64,000 nucleotides of DNA from Hemileia vastatrix. Lineage: Eukaryota > Basidiomycota > Pucciniomycetes > Pucciniales > Zaghouaniaceae. The first letter of the stretch is position 1. The number at the start of each line of letters is the position of its first letter. Location: NCBI GenBank assembly GCA_030280995.1, contig JASXTE010000052.1, positions 120,661 through 184,660 of the forward strand, given 5' to 3'. The notes beneath the pieces were generated by a model. It saw nothing but the letters and a program-made list of their open reading frames with translations, was not told where the DNA came from and ran no database searches. Positions 11,801-24,581 of this stretch are shown piece by piece. The position numbers were made by a program, and so were the translations under genes.

Positions 11801-14165
11801 GAAGAAAATATACTTTTACTGTATACTTGTTGTTGATAAATTATTCGTGTGCAAATGCAAATACAACAACAACAAAAAATGCAAATTACTTTGATTACTT
11901 AAAAGTTTTTCATACTTCAGTTAACTTTCAACTTTCAAAAGGATCGTCATCGAATTATAAATTTGTTTAAATTGTTCTATTATCCTAAATAATAATAATA
12001 ATAATAATAATGATAAGTGATGAATTTGATTGAATAACTTTTATCAAGATAAATTTATCTATTGTTAAAGATAAATGAGTTCATTAAGATACCAAAAAGA
12101 TGACAAATTATTTGGTAAAAAAAATTATTATTATTTTTTGTTTGTTTGTATTTGTTATCGATTGAAACAGGAAGTAATTGAATTGTTCATCATTCTTCTC
12201 ATTATGATGATGCTTTGGTTACTGTTTTGTTCTGTTTATTTGATTTGAAGAAGTTTTATTTTCTTAAATCAAATCAACATCAAAATAGTCAATTGATCAT
12301 CCGACAGATTGTAACAAACTGACAATTGTAAGGAGAAGAAGAAGAAGATTCAAATTGTACTTTGAAATGTTACTTAACAACACCTACGAAGGTGATTTGT
12401 TTAGTCGGTTGTTTTCTTTTGATGAATGAAATGCAGGACACTTGTGTCCACCAACACAAGTTTCAACTGAAAGAGTAAATCATCATCATCATCATCGTCA
12501 TCATCATCGATGTGACGAGGTTAACAGTGACACAGGTCACTTGAACCAATGTCAAAATTTATGATGAATATAAATGATGAAGATGATGATGAAAAAAGAA
12601 GATGAAGAGGAAGATGATTCACTCTCAGTTGTATACTGACAAGTATTTGTTTTGCTCGTTATTTATGTTGTTGTCAGTTTACCCTGTCAACTGGTTGAAG
12701 TATTTTGTGTGTTTCCATTTTTTACTTCTTCTTCTCATTCACACATACAAAGTTATTTTTTTCTTCTTCATCTGAATTTATTTTTTACACTCTCAACACC
12801 TTTGACAAGCAACAGGTAAACTTCATTGATGAAGAGCAAGGAAATACACACAAAGTTAAACAAATAACACTTCAAATGAGAAAACGTCAAAAGGAAGTAA
12901 GTAAGAAAGAACTATTTTTTTATATATTCTTTTACTTTAACTTTGTGTACATCTTTCTTTCTTACTTTGTGTTATGCATCCGTGAATTTTGATTTTTCTT
13001 GATCAAATGTGTGAAGGAAAGAAAAATCATTTTATATATTCATCAGCCATCTGGAACAACTTGAACTATCATCAAACTAAAAATAATAATAAAACAATTT
13101 ACCTTTGACACTGTGTCTTGTCTTGTCTTGTCTTGTCTACACCTGTCTGATGTTAAATTGTTGTGGTTTGTGTCTTTGTCTTTGTGTATAAAACGTATGA
13201 GTAGATGTAAATTGGATAAATTGATAAATTAATTTTTACTTCACACCAAAAATAAATCCAATTGAAAGTTACCATCAACACACTTGATAACCGTAAGATA
13301 AGTTTTTTCTTTCCTTCCTTTCAATTCATCTTTACATTGTATACAATTTACAATTTACACCTCACTCTCATATATATATCAGTTGATCAGTTGAATAATT
13401 GAAAGATTTGAAAGACAATCAAATGAATTGATCAAATGAAATTAAAATCAAGTCAACTTACATTTTCACATGTTTTTCTTTGAGTTTAATTCAACTTTGA
13501 CTTTCTTTGTCCTTTGTAATATTATCAAATGTGTTTCAGTGTGAATGTTTTCATCTGTTACAATGAATAAATGAAAAATTTACGCAAATTGTTGTTGTTG
13601 TTACTTAAAAGTTGATCTTTCTTCTTCTTCTTCTTCTTCTCACTTGCAATTCGTGAAGGGTCATTCTTTCTTTTTTTTTTTCTTTTTTGGATAAATGAAA
13701 AGAAGTTTGTAAAAAGGAATAAAAGAAATAAAAGAGATCGCGTGTGATGTTGAAAGTACTTTGTATGACGGAAAGAGAACAGATGAACAAAATGTCTACA
13801 TGAGATACTAAAAGATGTATCTGTTCACATCCTTAAAAGGTCGAAAGGATGAAGAAGAAGAAGATGATGAAGATCACACTGAATGATCAACTTTTAATCA
13901 TCATCAACTTGTTTCTTCTTGTTGTTGATGATGATGAAAAAATTATCTTACAACTATTTTTACCCAAAGACAATGTATACTTGTGTGATCTTACACTTTG
14001 ATTTGTGCATCTTCCTCTTGAAAAAAATTGTTTCCATGTTCAATGTAATCCACAACTCACCCACAAGTGTGATAAATGATTAAATGTATGATTAAATGTG
14101 TGGACAATTTTATCAAATATTCTAAATCTAATATTGAAGAAAATTACTTTACTTACTTGGCCTAG

Positions 14166-14190
14166 TGACTGACTGACTGACTGACTGACT
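14166..14190. repeat. (GACT)n microsatellite
   Basis: Six tandem GACT units in non-coding DNA upstream of the cadherin gene. Confidence 0.9.
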
Positions 14191-14854
14191 CATCAACATC
14201 AACAACAAAGAAAAATCATTTAGTTAAAATTATTCAATCAACTTGAAGAATGAAATTATTATTAAAAAAATTATTAAGAAAATTTTTCAACAAGTTTGTT
14301 TAAGAAGGAGAAAGTCAACATTTAAGTTAAGATGATGAGTATAAAGAGTATTTATTGTTGTTGTTGTTATCAATTTGATTTAATTTGAATCATTTTTAAA
14401 GGTATAAAATATTAAATATGAAAAATATAATAAAATGTAAAAGTTGAACAAGAGTGTCCTCTTGTCTACACTTATAATTGTGTGCTCTTGTGTCACTAGA
14501 TGTTGTTGAATGAAGTTAGAGAGGCGAATGAGGTGAAATCCATGGTAACCATTTTACCATACATGTTTGTTGTGTAAGGTAAGGTATTTTTTTTTTTTGT
14601 GGCAGGTTTTTTGGGAGGCATTGAGGATTGCAAGAAGGAAAAGGACCGCCTTGAGGCTGAACACAACGGACTTCTCTTCACTTGACTCAAGTACTGAGTG
14701 AATGATGTAGAGAGTCAAAGTTACCCGGTGAAAATATTCAGTTGCTTTTAGTTGCTCTTCAGTCTTCCCACCTTACACAACTGTTTGTATGTGTGCATCA
14801 GTGTATCTGTTTGTATGTGTATGTGTGTAACTACTAACTGCCAACTACTGCTGA

Positions 14855-14913
14855 TTCTTCTTCTTCTTCTTCTTCTTCTTCTTCTTCTTCTTCTTCTTCT
14901 TCTTCTTCTTCTT
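14855..14913. repeat. (TTC)n microsatellite, about 20 copies
   Basis: An uninterrupted TTC/GAA tract of about 59 bp, a pyrimidine/purine mirror-symmetric sequence able in principle to form triplex DNA. It lies about 540 bp upstream of the cadherin start codon. Confidence 0.95.
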
Positions 14914-15455
14914 TCAAGTTAAGGAAAAATAGAAGAAATATATTCACCCTGCCAAATTACTCATGTTGATGCTGATGATGGTGATGGTGATCCTTTCGAT
15001 GAACTTTCAGTCTTCTACACATCGTCTTCAACATCATCCTCATCACTCATTTTACTTGTTCTAATGGTCAACAGTTGACACAGTTACACAAGTTACATCT
15101 GCTTGTCTCACCATCAAACAAATATTGAGAAATTTTGTAAACATTTCATTCCATAAACTCAAATGTTCAACAGTCAATTTTATCAATCATCAGTGTACTT
15201 GTGAATTTGTATTTGACATCTCTTCTTGCATATCATTAACAACAACAGCAAAGAAAACAAAATGAATGAAACTTAACACAAGTGTTACACCAATCAACTT
15301 TTAATTGAACAACTTTATATTCATCATTTTTTTCTATTGATACATCTGCTTGATTTATACAATAACATCTTTGACAACAGTACATTTTCATATACATTGT
15401 CTTGCTCTTTGTGTCAAGTTTGATCTAATTTACTTGCATTCAACAACAACTCAAC

Positions 15456-18400
15456 ATGATGATGATGATGAAGTTAAGTGTATTTGTCAAGGTAATTTGT
15501 ATAATTATCTTCATAGACAATTTAGCAAGTGAACAAGTTAACGCACAAAGTGATCTTTGCTTCTTAGCTGATGGTTCATCATCAGAAACTTTCACCATCA
15601 ATGAAGCACTTCCTATTGGATCGATTATTGGTATTCTTAAGGTAAGAACAATAAACAAACAACTTGATGAAATATCATTAATTTCATCCGTTCAAAGTAA
15701 GGTAAAGCTTTGCTGTTATTATTAAGATGAAGAATTTTTTGTTCTTGTTGATGTTGTCCTACCTGCATGAAGATAGAAATCTTTCATACAACAAGGTAAA
15801 GTTGATAGAACAATGAGGGTAAAGTAAAGTTGTTAGGATGAGATTTAGTGCAAAATTTTTCAAATGATGAATTTTTTTTTTCATGTGAACGGAAGTCAAA
15901 TGTCCGGGACTAAAATCCTCTGGCGTTAAGTTTGGTGGGAACAGGCGGTCATTTTTTTTTCTTTCTTCTTTTATTCTTTTTTACCTGTTCCCCCCCAAGG
16001 TAAATTGACATTTACCTTGGCAAATGAACGACCTGTTTATTTCCGGTAGCCCCAGTCGTTAGTATATTTGAAAATGTTAACTTGCTTGTTGTTCAATGTA
16101 TTGTGTGTATCTTCTTACAATAATGTCACATTGAGCATCCTTACATACACACTTGCCCATCCTGTAGATTGTCAAATAATGTCTCCTGTAGTACATTCTA
16201 TTGTATTCAGGTGTGTCTACACTTTTCTATCTTTCTCTCTCTCTCTCTCTCCTACACACCAAATGTCATCCTCATCGTTAAATCATCCTTCACCATCAGT
16301 TTTACTTGTTCACTTCTTTCACCTTTAAATTGCTGTGGTGAAAAATTTTCTTCCGCTTGGTTTAACTTACTTGCCACTTTTCACTTTTTTCTCCATCCTC
16401 TTGTCCTTTTCTACTTAGCCGACAAAAAGCAAAGAAGAAGAATGATTTTTTTTTCCCCTAAAAAATCCTTTTTTTTTTGTGCTTCACTTCAAGTAAAACT
16501 TGTTGTTATGTTTGCTGTTGTTACTTACTTACTGTTGGGTGCTGATAATGATACATTTGCAAAAAGACACCTGTGATGTGCACCTTATGCTTGTGGTTGT
16601 ACTTGATGAAGGTTCTTGTATCGTGACTATTGGATGACCAATTGCAAGGTCACTTTGTTTGATGGTCCAAGGTGTTTTCATCTTTTCCCAGTCTTAATTC
16701 AAGCCAAGTAAAATAAAGTCAAGTCAATTGTCCGTTCATGTTTTCACCATTTGAACCACCATTGCAGGTGCTTCTTTTTCCTTGACCTGTAATTGACTTT
16801 AAATCAAATGATACATCACGATAATATTTTTCAGTGTAAAAATTTGTTGCTACTGATGTTTTACTTTTATTACCCTTTCAGTTGAAATATTATTTTGTTT
16901 TTCTTTCTTCTTCTTTCTTCTTTCCATCAAATTGACGCCACAACAAGTTGATCATATTTTTTAAAATGATTCTTTCTCATGTCTAAACTTTCATCTTGTT
17001 CTTCTATATTTTGTTTTTATTTTTCTTTTCATTCTTCAACTGTTGTGTCTGTGATTTTATGTTGTTGTTGTTGTTGTTCTTGTTGTTTGGTACTTTTTTG
17101 TTCTTGTTGTTATCCTGTGGCTGTCAATGATACATTTGACTGTAAGTGCACTTGTCTCAATCATTTTCTTTGATCTAAAAGCATTCTTTTCGTGTCCATT
17201 TGCTCAGTAGAAGAAGTAGAAGAAGTCATAGACAGATGCTTGGTTAAACTTCACTACAACAATCACCTTTAAGTGTGAAAAGGAAGAAAGAGAAAAGAAG
17301 AACAAGTGTAACAAGATGAAGAAGGAGAAACTTTTATTCTTTAAGTTACTTGTCTCTTTCTTTTTTTTCATACTGTTTTCTACTTGATTCTTTTCTTCCA
17401 TTGTAATCTGGTGAATTTTTGATGTAACAACTGATGCCCTTCCTCGTTGTGTCTCAATTGTACAACAGCAACAACAACAACATCGACTTTAAACAAAAGG
17501 TGAATCACTTGTTGCTGTTGATTCTCCCTGTTGGTATTTTAACTAAAAACAGTTGTCTTACCAATGTTTATGTCTTGGAGGTTTTTTCTGCTTACCTTTA
17601 GTTGCTTCTGAACTGATATTTCCTTCTTTTTCATCCACATTGCATGTAGATGAAAGGAAAGTTTTCTTCCTTGATCTTTTCTCTCTTTCATCTTGATCTT
17701 TTCTTTCTAACTTTGTTATTACTGTTGTTGTTGTAGCTTCTTTTTGACTAAACATCTTCCACTCCCTGGATGGAATATAAACTAAGTAACAACCCTCAAA
17801 GAGGTAATCCAAAGTTGGGATAACATTTTTATTTTCCCATCACATACACTGAGAAATATAAACCCATCCTTAAACAGGGAAACCTTTTTTCTTTCCTTTC
17901 TTACTCAACAACAACAACAACAACAAACTGGGAGCCGCAAATTTAACCATGTAAATCATAACTGAATTTCCTTTCTATCTAAAAATGTATCCAATGAAAG
18001 TTGAAATTCTTCTTCTTCCATGTAATTTATCCAATGTGAAAGATGAAACAAAAGAGTGATTACACTGATCACTGATCAACTTCATTCAATTGACCGGTTG
18101 TGAGAAGACAGATGTTAACTGATTAATCTACCAGAAAGGTTTTTCCCTTTTTACCTTTACATATAACAGATGTGTTTAAAGATTTTTCCATCGGTCCATT
18201 GACATTTGAAATTGAAAATAAGCCCAAAAAGTTACCTTACGGGGTTTATCGCTCATCTTGATCTACCTGAGAAGAAGATGAGCGAAATGAAGGAAAGAGA
18301 AAAACATCATCAACAGTCTCACTTGACTAAACAAACTATTTGACTTTACTGTCGAATTCACCTCATTAACTCTCTTCATTTTAAAATGTAAAATGTCTTG

Positions 18401-21400
18401 ACTTGACTTGACTTGACTTGTTTGGTTGTTTGGTTTGTGTAAAAGTGCTTAAATGTCAAGTGTAACTTGTTACTCGATACTTGACATCAACTTTATACCA
18501 TTGAATAGTAAGAAAATTACTGTCGGTAACCGTCAAAGGTCAGCTTGTTGTGAAGATTTTTTCTCTTTCTTTATTTCTTTCTTTCAAACTCAATAATCTG
18601 TCTTCCGTGTCTTAGATGTAACTTGATTCACTTGATTCACTTGATTCAATTGCAAGCTTGACAAGTGCAAAAAAGTTTAAATTTAGATTTCGTCACTCAT
18701 CTTATTTCGTATTTTATCTTCTTCTTCTTCTTCAATTGAGTCAAATTGATCTTTTTCTTGACATTGCCAAGTTAACTTGTTATGTTTGTATGTTGAATTG
18801 TTTCCTTTTGAAAACAATTGCCACTTGTCAATTGAAAGTCAATAGACTCCTAAATTTCCATTTAACTGATCGATTTGTTCTTTTCACAAGTCATCAGTGA
18901 TGATGGATGATGTAGTTGAAGTAAGTTTTTTTTCCTTCTTCTTTAACAAATTCCATCATCAATTGATCAAATAATCAATGAACAAAAGAGATCAGATTAA
19001 CTACCGGATGAATTTTAACCGTGAAGAGAATAACCAAAAGAATAGAATAGAAAAATGACCAGGTAACTTTTATCATTTTCAATGTAGTATCTTCTTTCAT
19101 ATCAAGTTTTTCCTTTTCACTCCTTACAATGTTGAACTTCTTAATGTTGTTCCGGATTTTGAAAATTTATCCTTTTAAAAAAAACTGTCGGTCATTTTTC
19201 TTTATCATATATATATATATATATTTTACTTACACCCTCTCAGTTGGAAATTCAAGTGTAACTTTTTAAACTTTGCACTTTATAAAGAAAAGATGAATCA
19301 GTTGGATACTTGGAAAATTTGCATTTAATTTTTTTTCCTTCTTTCTTTTCTTCTTTGGGTTCAAAAGGAAACACACATACAGTTAGATTTAACCTGATGA
19401 TATTTAGATATTTAGATGCTTCATACTTCATGACTGCCCAGTTTGACCTTTTTTTTCCTTCTTCTTCTTTCATTTAAGTAATCGTGAGGTAGACTGATCT
19501 TTTAAACTCTCTTCTAGTGGACATGAAGAAAAAAAGTGTGTCAATCAACCTTCTAAAAGTTGCAATTTACCTGCAGTCTCAGAGTTAATTTAAACTTTAA
19601 TATTTGGCCTTGAAGAAGCAAAAGAAGTTACTGATGAACCTTTTGTTGTTGTTGTTGTTGTTCAAGTTGATGCTGGTGTTTTTATTTGATTCTTGTATCT
19701 TTTTTTGTTGTTGATGTTAGTCTTCTTCTTCATATCTCATTAAACACATACACAACACATTGTCTCTTTCTTTCCTTCATTTGCACATTTAACGTGTCTG
19801 AAAATCACCATTTTCAGGTAAACAGTGTCACTGATGTCATTGAAAGTTTTTCTCTCACTTGACACTTTAACACATTACGTAGATACATTTAAATGTACGC
19901 GCTTGACTAATGTGTTCAACCTGAAGACACTTGAAATGATTTAAATTGTTTCTTGATTATCTTGACAAATATATTTATTTCTTTACTCAATGACTTTTTC
20001 CATTCTCTGTGACAAAGTTAAGTACTCTTTGTTTGTATCAAATGTATGTTTGAGTATGTCAGTCATCTTGTTTAATTGTGTCTATTTGTTGGACCAATTG
20101 GTGGACATTTGCAAATGACACACCTGTCTCTTTCCTCTCAACCTATTGTTTGTAGATGTAATTTAAACTGAACAAATAGGCTTGTCACTTAATTATGCAC
20201 TCGTTTGAAATGACCAACAACAAGTGAAATTATTGAGCTTCAACATATCAACTTGTAAATGGTTTCATTGAAATGTGACTCTCTCTCTTCTTGTTCTTTC
20301 TTAAGATGCTTCCGAATATTCAACTCAAGCCCATCCTTTACTTACTACTACTACTAAGTTACTTTGTTACTTGATTTAATTGACAATTAAGTCCCACATT
20401 GCAGTCATTATGATTTGAGGCTTGGCTACTGGTAACTTTTGACTTTTTACCATGAATCTACTTATTGCTTACTAAGTACTATAACTTCTTCAACTTACTC
20501 TTTAGTTACTTTTGTTACTTCCTGACTTAAAGACAACAAGTATATCCACCGAAAAAAAAAAGAAGTTTAATGTAGTTTTACTCGAATAAATTGACAAAGT
20601 AAATGTTTCCAAAATTTTTTCATCTTCTTTTTCTATCACAATTTTCGCTTACTTTGAGATGAAAAAATAACTTATTTTTTCCTTCTTACTCTTTACCTAC
20701 ATCTTGAACATTCTTTCTAATGCTTGCTTCATTCATTTTGATCAATTCAATTGCGGCTTCTTGATGAAGTTAAAAAACAAAAGAAAAACTTTTTTTTCCT
20801 TCTTTCACTTAACTTTGATCATTTCACGATTTACAAAAATGAGTTCAACTGATGATAAAAATTCTTACTTTAATCATCAATCTTAATTTTCATTGTTAAA
20901 TTGTACCAGTAGATACACAAGTTCATATCCTCATTAAGTTAAAAGATCTTTATATTCTTTTCCATGACAAAATTCCATATTAAAAGTTAACTGTATAATA
21001 ATTATACAATTCTTATAAATACATTTTAAATACAGCCACTGTATTTACTCAATTATAATTAACTTTAACTTAACCAGTTAAAGTTTAAAATCAATTGGTA
21101 ACACTTTGAATCATCCATTTGACCACCAAAGTCGTTGCACTGATTTTTGTTTCTATGTTAAGTTGATGAATTAATAAATCCATCAACTAGTTTAGTTGTA
21201 ATTTAAAAAAAGTAATTTATCTTGAAATGTTCAAATGATTTACCATTGTGTTTTAAAATATTTTTTTTCATCCTTCATCATGTTGACATTTAGGTTGTCG
21301 GTGAGTATCATCATCTGATGGAAAAATCGGGTAACATAGAAATATCATTAGCACCTAAACGTGGTGATTTATCTGAAATACCTGTAACAATTGAAGAAGG

Positions 21401-24400
21401 ATCTAAAAGGTTAATTCTTTCACGTAAATTAGATAAAGAAGGTCCTGAAGGTGCAAATGGTTTAAGTGTTGGTATAAAATGTCGTAAGTTAACATCACCA
21501 TCTGAACCATCTATAATAATTCCCATACGTATAATAATTACTGATGCTAATGATCATGCACCAGAATTTCTTGGTACACCGTATATTGCAAATATATCTG
21601 AAATAACACTTATTGGTTCATATATATTACCACCTGGTACCATTAGAGCAATTGATGATGATCAAGAAGGTCCATTTTCATCAATTGAATATTACATTGA
21701 ACCTGGACCATTTTCACATTTAGTTAAATTTGAAAATATTTTCACCGGTAATTTAATATTATCATCATCAATTGATTATGAAACATTAACAAAATTTTGG
21801 ATAACAATTAGAGCACAAGATCAAGGTGAACCACCTAATTCAGCTACATCAACGGTAACAATTAATATCATTGATGCAGATGATCAAAATCCACGTTTTA
21901 TTGAAGATAAATATATTGCATTTATACCTGATAGTAATTTACCTAATGATAAATTAAATGTTACACCAACAACAATTAAAGCTATTGATCCTGATTATGG
22001 TATTAATTCAACAATTACATTATCATTTCATTCATCATCTGATTCACGTGATTTACAATATTTTTCTATTAATCCTAAAACTGGTGATATTATATTAAAA
22101 AAATCATTACCATCTAATTATAATTTACCAATTACTCTTGTTGTACGTGGTACACAAATTGATAATACTGATCGATATGCTTTAACAACACTTCAAATAC
22201 AATTTAAAAGAACAACAATTATTAAATCACAAATTAAATTTATTCAATCAAATTATACTGTTTCATTGTTAGAAAATTTTCCAATTGGACATTTAATTTT
22301 AACATTACGAACAATTAGAGGTGATTTTAAATTTTCAAATAACAATTTAAATCGACAACAATCAACAACAACATCAACATCATCAACATTTGATTCTGAT
22401 TTAAAATATACAATTGAAGGTTCTGATGGTTCTAATTTTGAAATTAAATCATCTGGTGAATTATGGTTAATTAATTCACTTGATTATGAAAAAAAACAAT
22501 TTCATCATTTTAAAGTTAAAGTAACTGATGGTAAAACATTTGATTATACAAATATCAATGTAACAATATTAAATGTTAATGATCATGATCCAATATTTGA
22601 ACAAAATTTATACAATTTTATTGTACCTGAAAGTAAATTTAACAACAATACAACAAATATATTAACAACATCAACATTACCATCATTTAAGTTAATTGAA
22701 TCAATTGTTGTTGGTAAAATTAAAGCAACAGATAAAGATTTAGGTGACAATATAATCTATTCGATTAAAGGACCATTTGTTCGAATATTTACAATTGATA
22801 ACAATGGAACAATTTATCTTAAATCATTAGATATACTTAATTCAACATCAACTGCACATTTAATTGTTGTAGCAACTGATTCAGGTTTACCACCAAGATC
22901 ATCATCAGTACCAGTAACTGTATCATTACCACCATTAATCCAATTAACAAAATTATTATCAATTGATGGATTATATAAAACAATTGATTTTACAACAATA
23001 ACAAATGGTGATTCAAATGATTTACCAATTTATGGTTCAGATATTCCATACATTGAATCAACAATATCAACTAATGGAATAATACGTGATCGTAAAGAAC
23101 GTAAACAAAATGAACTTGATGATTCATCATCATCAGGTGATATATTAACTTCATCAAAATTACCAAATAAAGATTTAGATGTTTTATTTAATGCATCATC
23201 ATCATCAGCAATTGTATTAGTAATTGTACTTGGTGTACTTTTAGCAACATTATTTATCATTATTATAACATTAACAGTACATGTATTGAAACAACGTAAA
23301 TTTACTAATCAATCATCAAATGATTCAAACGGTTCAATATCACCAATAAATCCTTATACACCATATTATGCAACAACATCACGTAGATCATCATCAACAA
23401 CTGGTTTACCAGTATTTTCATCATCTAAATCACGAGTTTCACCTTATCATACATCAACTGGATCAAGTGACAATGGTGATGATGATTTAACATTTACACC
23501 ACAACATACTCGTTCATCAATGGAAAATCCAATATTCAATTTGAAATCATCCTCTAATGGTTCTAATGGTTCTGGTGGTAATGTCACAACAACCCAAACA
23601 ACAGCAACAACAACAACATCAACAACAACAAGTAGTCAACATGGTAATAATGGTAATAATCTAAACAGTCGTTATTTTAATGGTGGATCACTATTACATA
23701 AGAATAGTGATTTTGACGATGGATCTACTAACTTGCTTTCTCATTCACCCAGTCATCCTAGTGAACAACCACGTGGTTTAGATGAAACAATGACACATGA
23801 TGAACTAATTGATGTTCGAGGTTCACGTACATCGAATGAATCATCATCCAATGGATCAATTGCATCATCACCTGCACCACAAATACAACTTACATCAAAT
23901 CAATCAAGTAGCAATGTTGTTACTTGTACAACCATTGGACCATCAATTACATCATCATCATCAGTAAATTCATCTACTAATTCAACTTCCGTCATGGGTA
24001 CATCTCGAATTAGTGTTGTTAAATGGCCACAAGGTTCTATACCTCGACGAGTTAAAAAATTAACTTGGGAAGATGAAATAACCGGTGATAATGATATTGG
24101 TCATCGTCCAAATGAATCATCTAATTTACCATGTACTTTAAATACCCTTAATTCAACTAGTAGTAATAATTATAACAATGGATTAACTAACCATCATCAT
24201 AATCATCTTTCACAGGATAAAAAATCTATCTCTCATCATCCATCAAGTAACAACTTATCATCATCATCATCATCATCATCTTCTCAGCCAACAGTGATTA
24301 ATACATCGTTAGATGTCACAAAAAATAATTGTGCCATTTCTAATACTTTACAACAACAACAACAACATAATAATAAATCAACAATTATACAATCAACTGG

Positions 24401-24581
24401 TATAGAAAGTGGTTTAGATGATAATTGTAAAAGTAATAATGTTGTTACTTGTATATCATCTTCATCACCAACACCTAAATCATCATCATCATCAACAACA
24501 ACAACATTTGATTCATCAATCAAACATTCACATCGTAATCTTACTTCAGCTGTTTTACCTGATTTAACAGTTTACTTTTAA
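15456..24581 (+). CDS. Cad99C/PCDH15-like protocadherin, short form
   Basis: Exon 1 (15456-15641) encodes a Met-rich signal peptide and the start of EC1. It splices in phase 0 across a 5,652-bp intron to one large exon (21294-24581), giving 1,157 residues. EC1 features (CFLADGSSSETF, EALPIGSIIG, LSRKLDKEGPEG) and EC2 features (NISEITLIGS, DQEGPFSSIEY, ITIRAQDQGEPP) match the N-terminal repeats of Drosophila Cad99C and vertebrate PCDH15. Calcium-site motifs are DANDHAPEF (near 144), DADDQNPRF (near 255) and NVNDHDPIF (near 488). I count about five repeats before one transmembrane helix at about 702-727, against 11 in the family. The 430-residue tail is Ser/Asn/Gln-rich and contains one non-repetitive island, RRVKKLTWEDEITG. 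It ends LTVYF. Cad99C controls microvillus length and PCDH15 forms hair-cell tip links; function here is inferred. AATAAA at 24882-24887. Confidence 0.87.
15642..21293 (+). other. 5.65-kb first intron of the cadherin gene
   Basis: Donor AAG|GTAAGA and acceptor TTGACATTTAG|G are good matches to consensus, and the flanking exons join in phase 0. No nested coding gene is convincing. Simple repeats include (TTGAC)n around 18398-18420 and (AT)n at 19207-19224. A long first intron in a developmental cadherin commonly holds enhancers; nothing specific is visible here. Confidence 0.8.

Larger units (their letters stand above)
8832..15455. other. 6.6-kb gene-free region upstream of the cadherin gene
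   Basis: No coding sequence that I can support: open frames are short, lack domains and follow simple repeats. Notable repeats are (GAT)n at 11560-11587, five tandem TGTCT/CTTGT units around 13117-13138, (GACT)n at 14166-14190 and a long (TTC)n at 14855-14913. TTGAC/GTCAA and CAACTTG words are unusually frequent. It probably contains the 5' UTR and regulatory DNA of the cadherin gene. I see no TATA-anchored start site. Confidence 0.5.

Noticed and set aside
16068..17812. Several open frames inside the cadherin intron
   Set aside because: All are Phe/Ser/Leu or Lys-rich products of pyrimidine or purine tracts, without domains or splice support.
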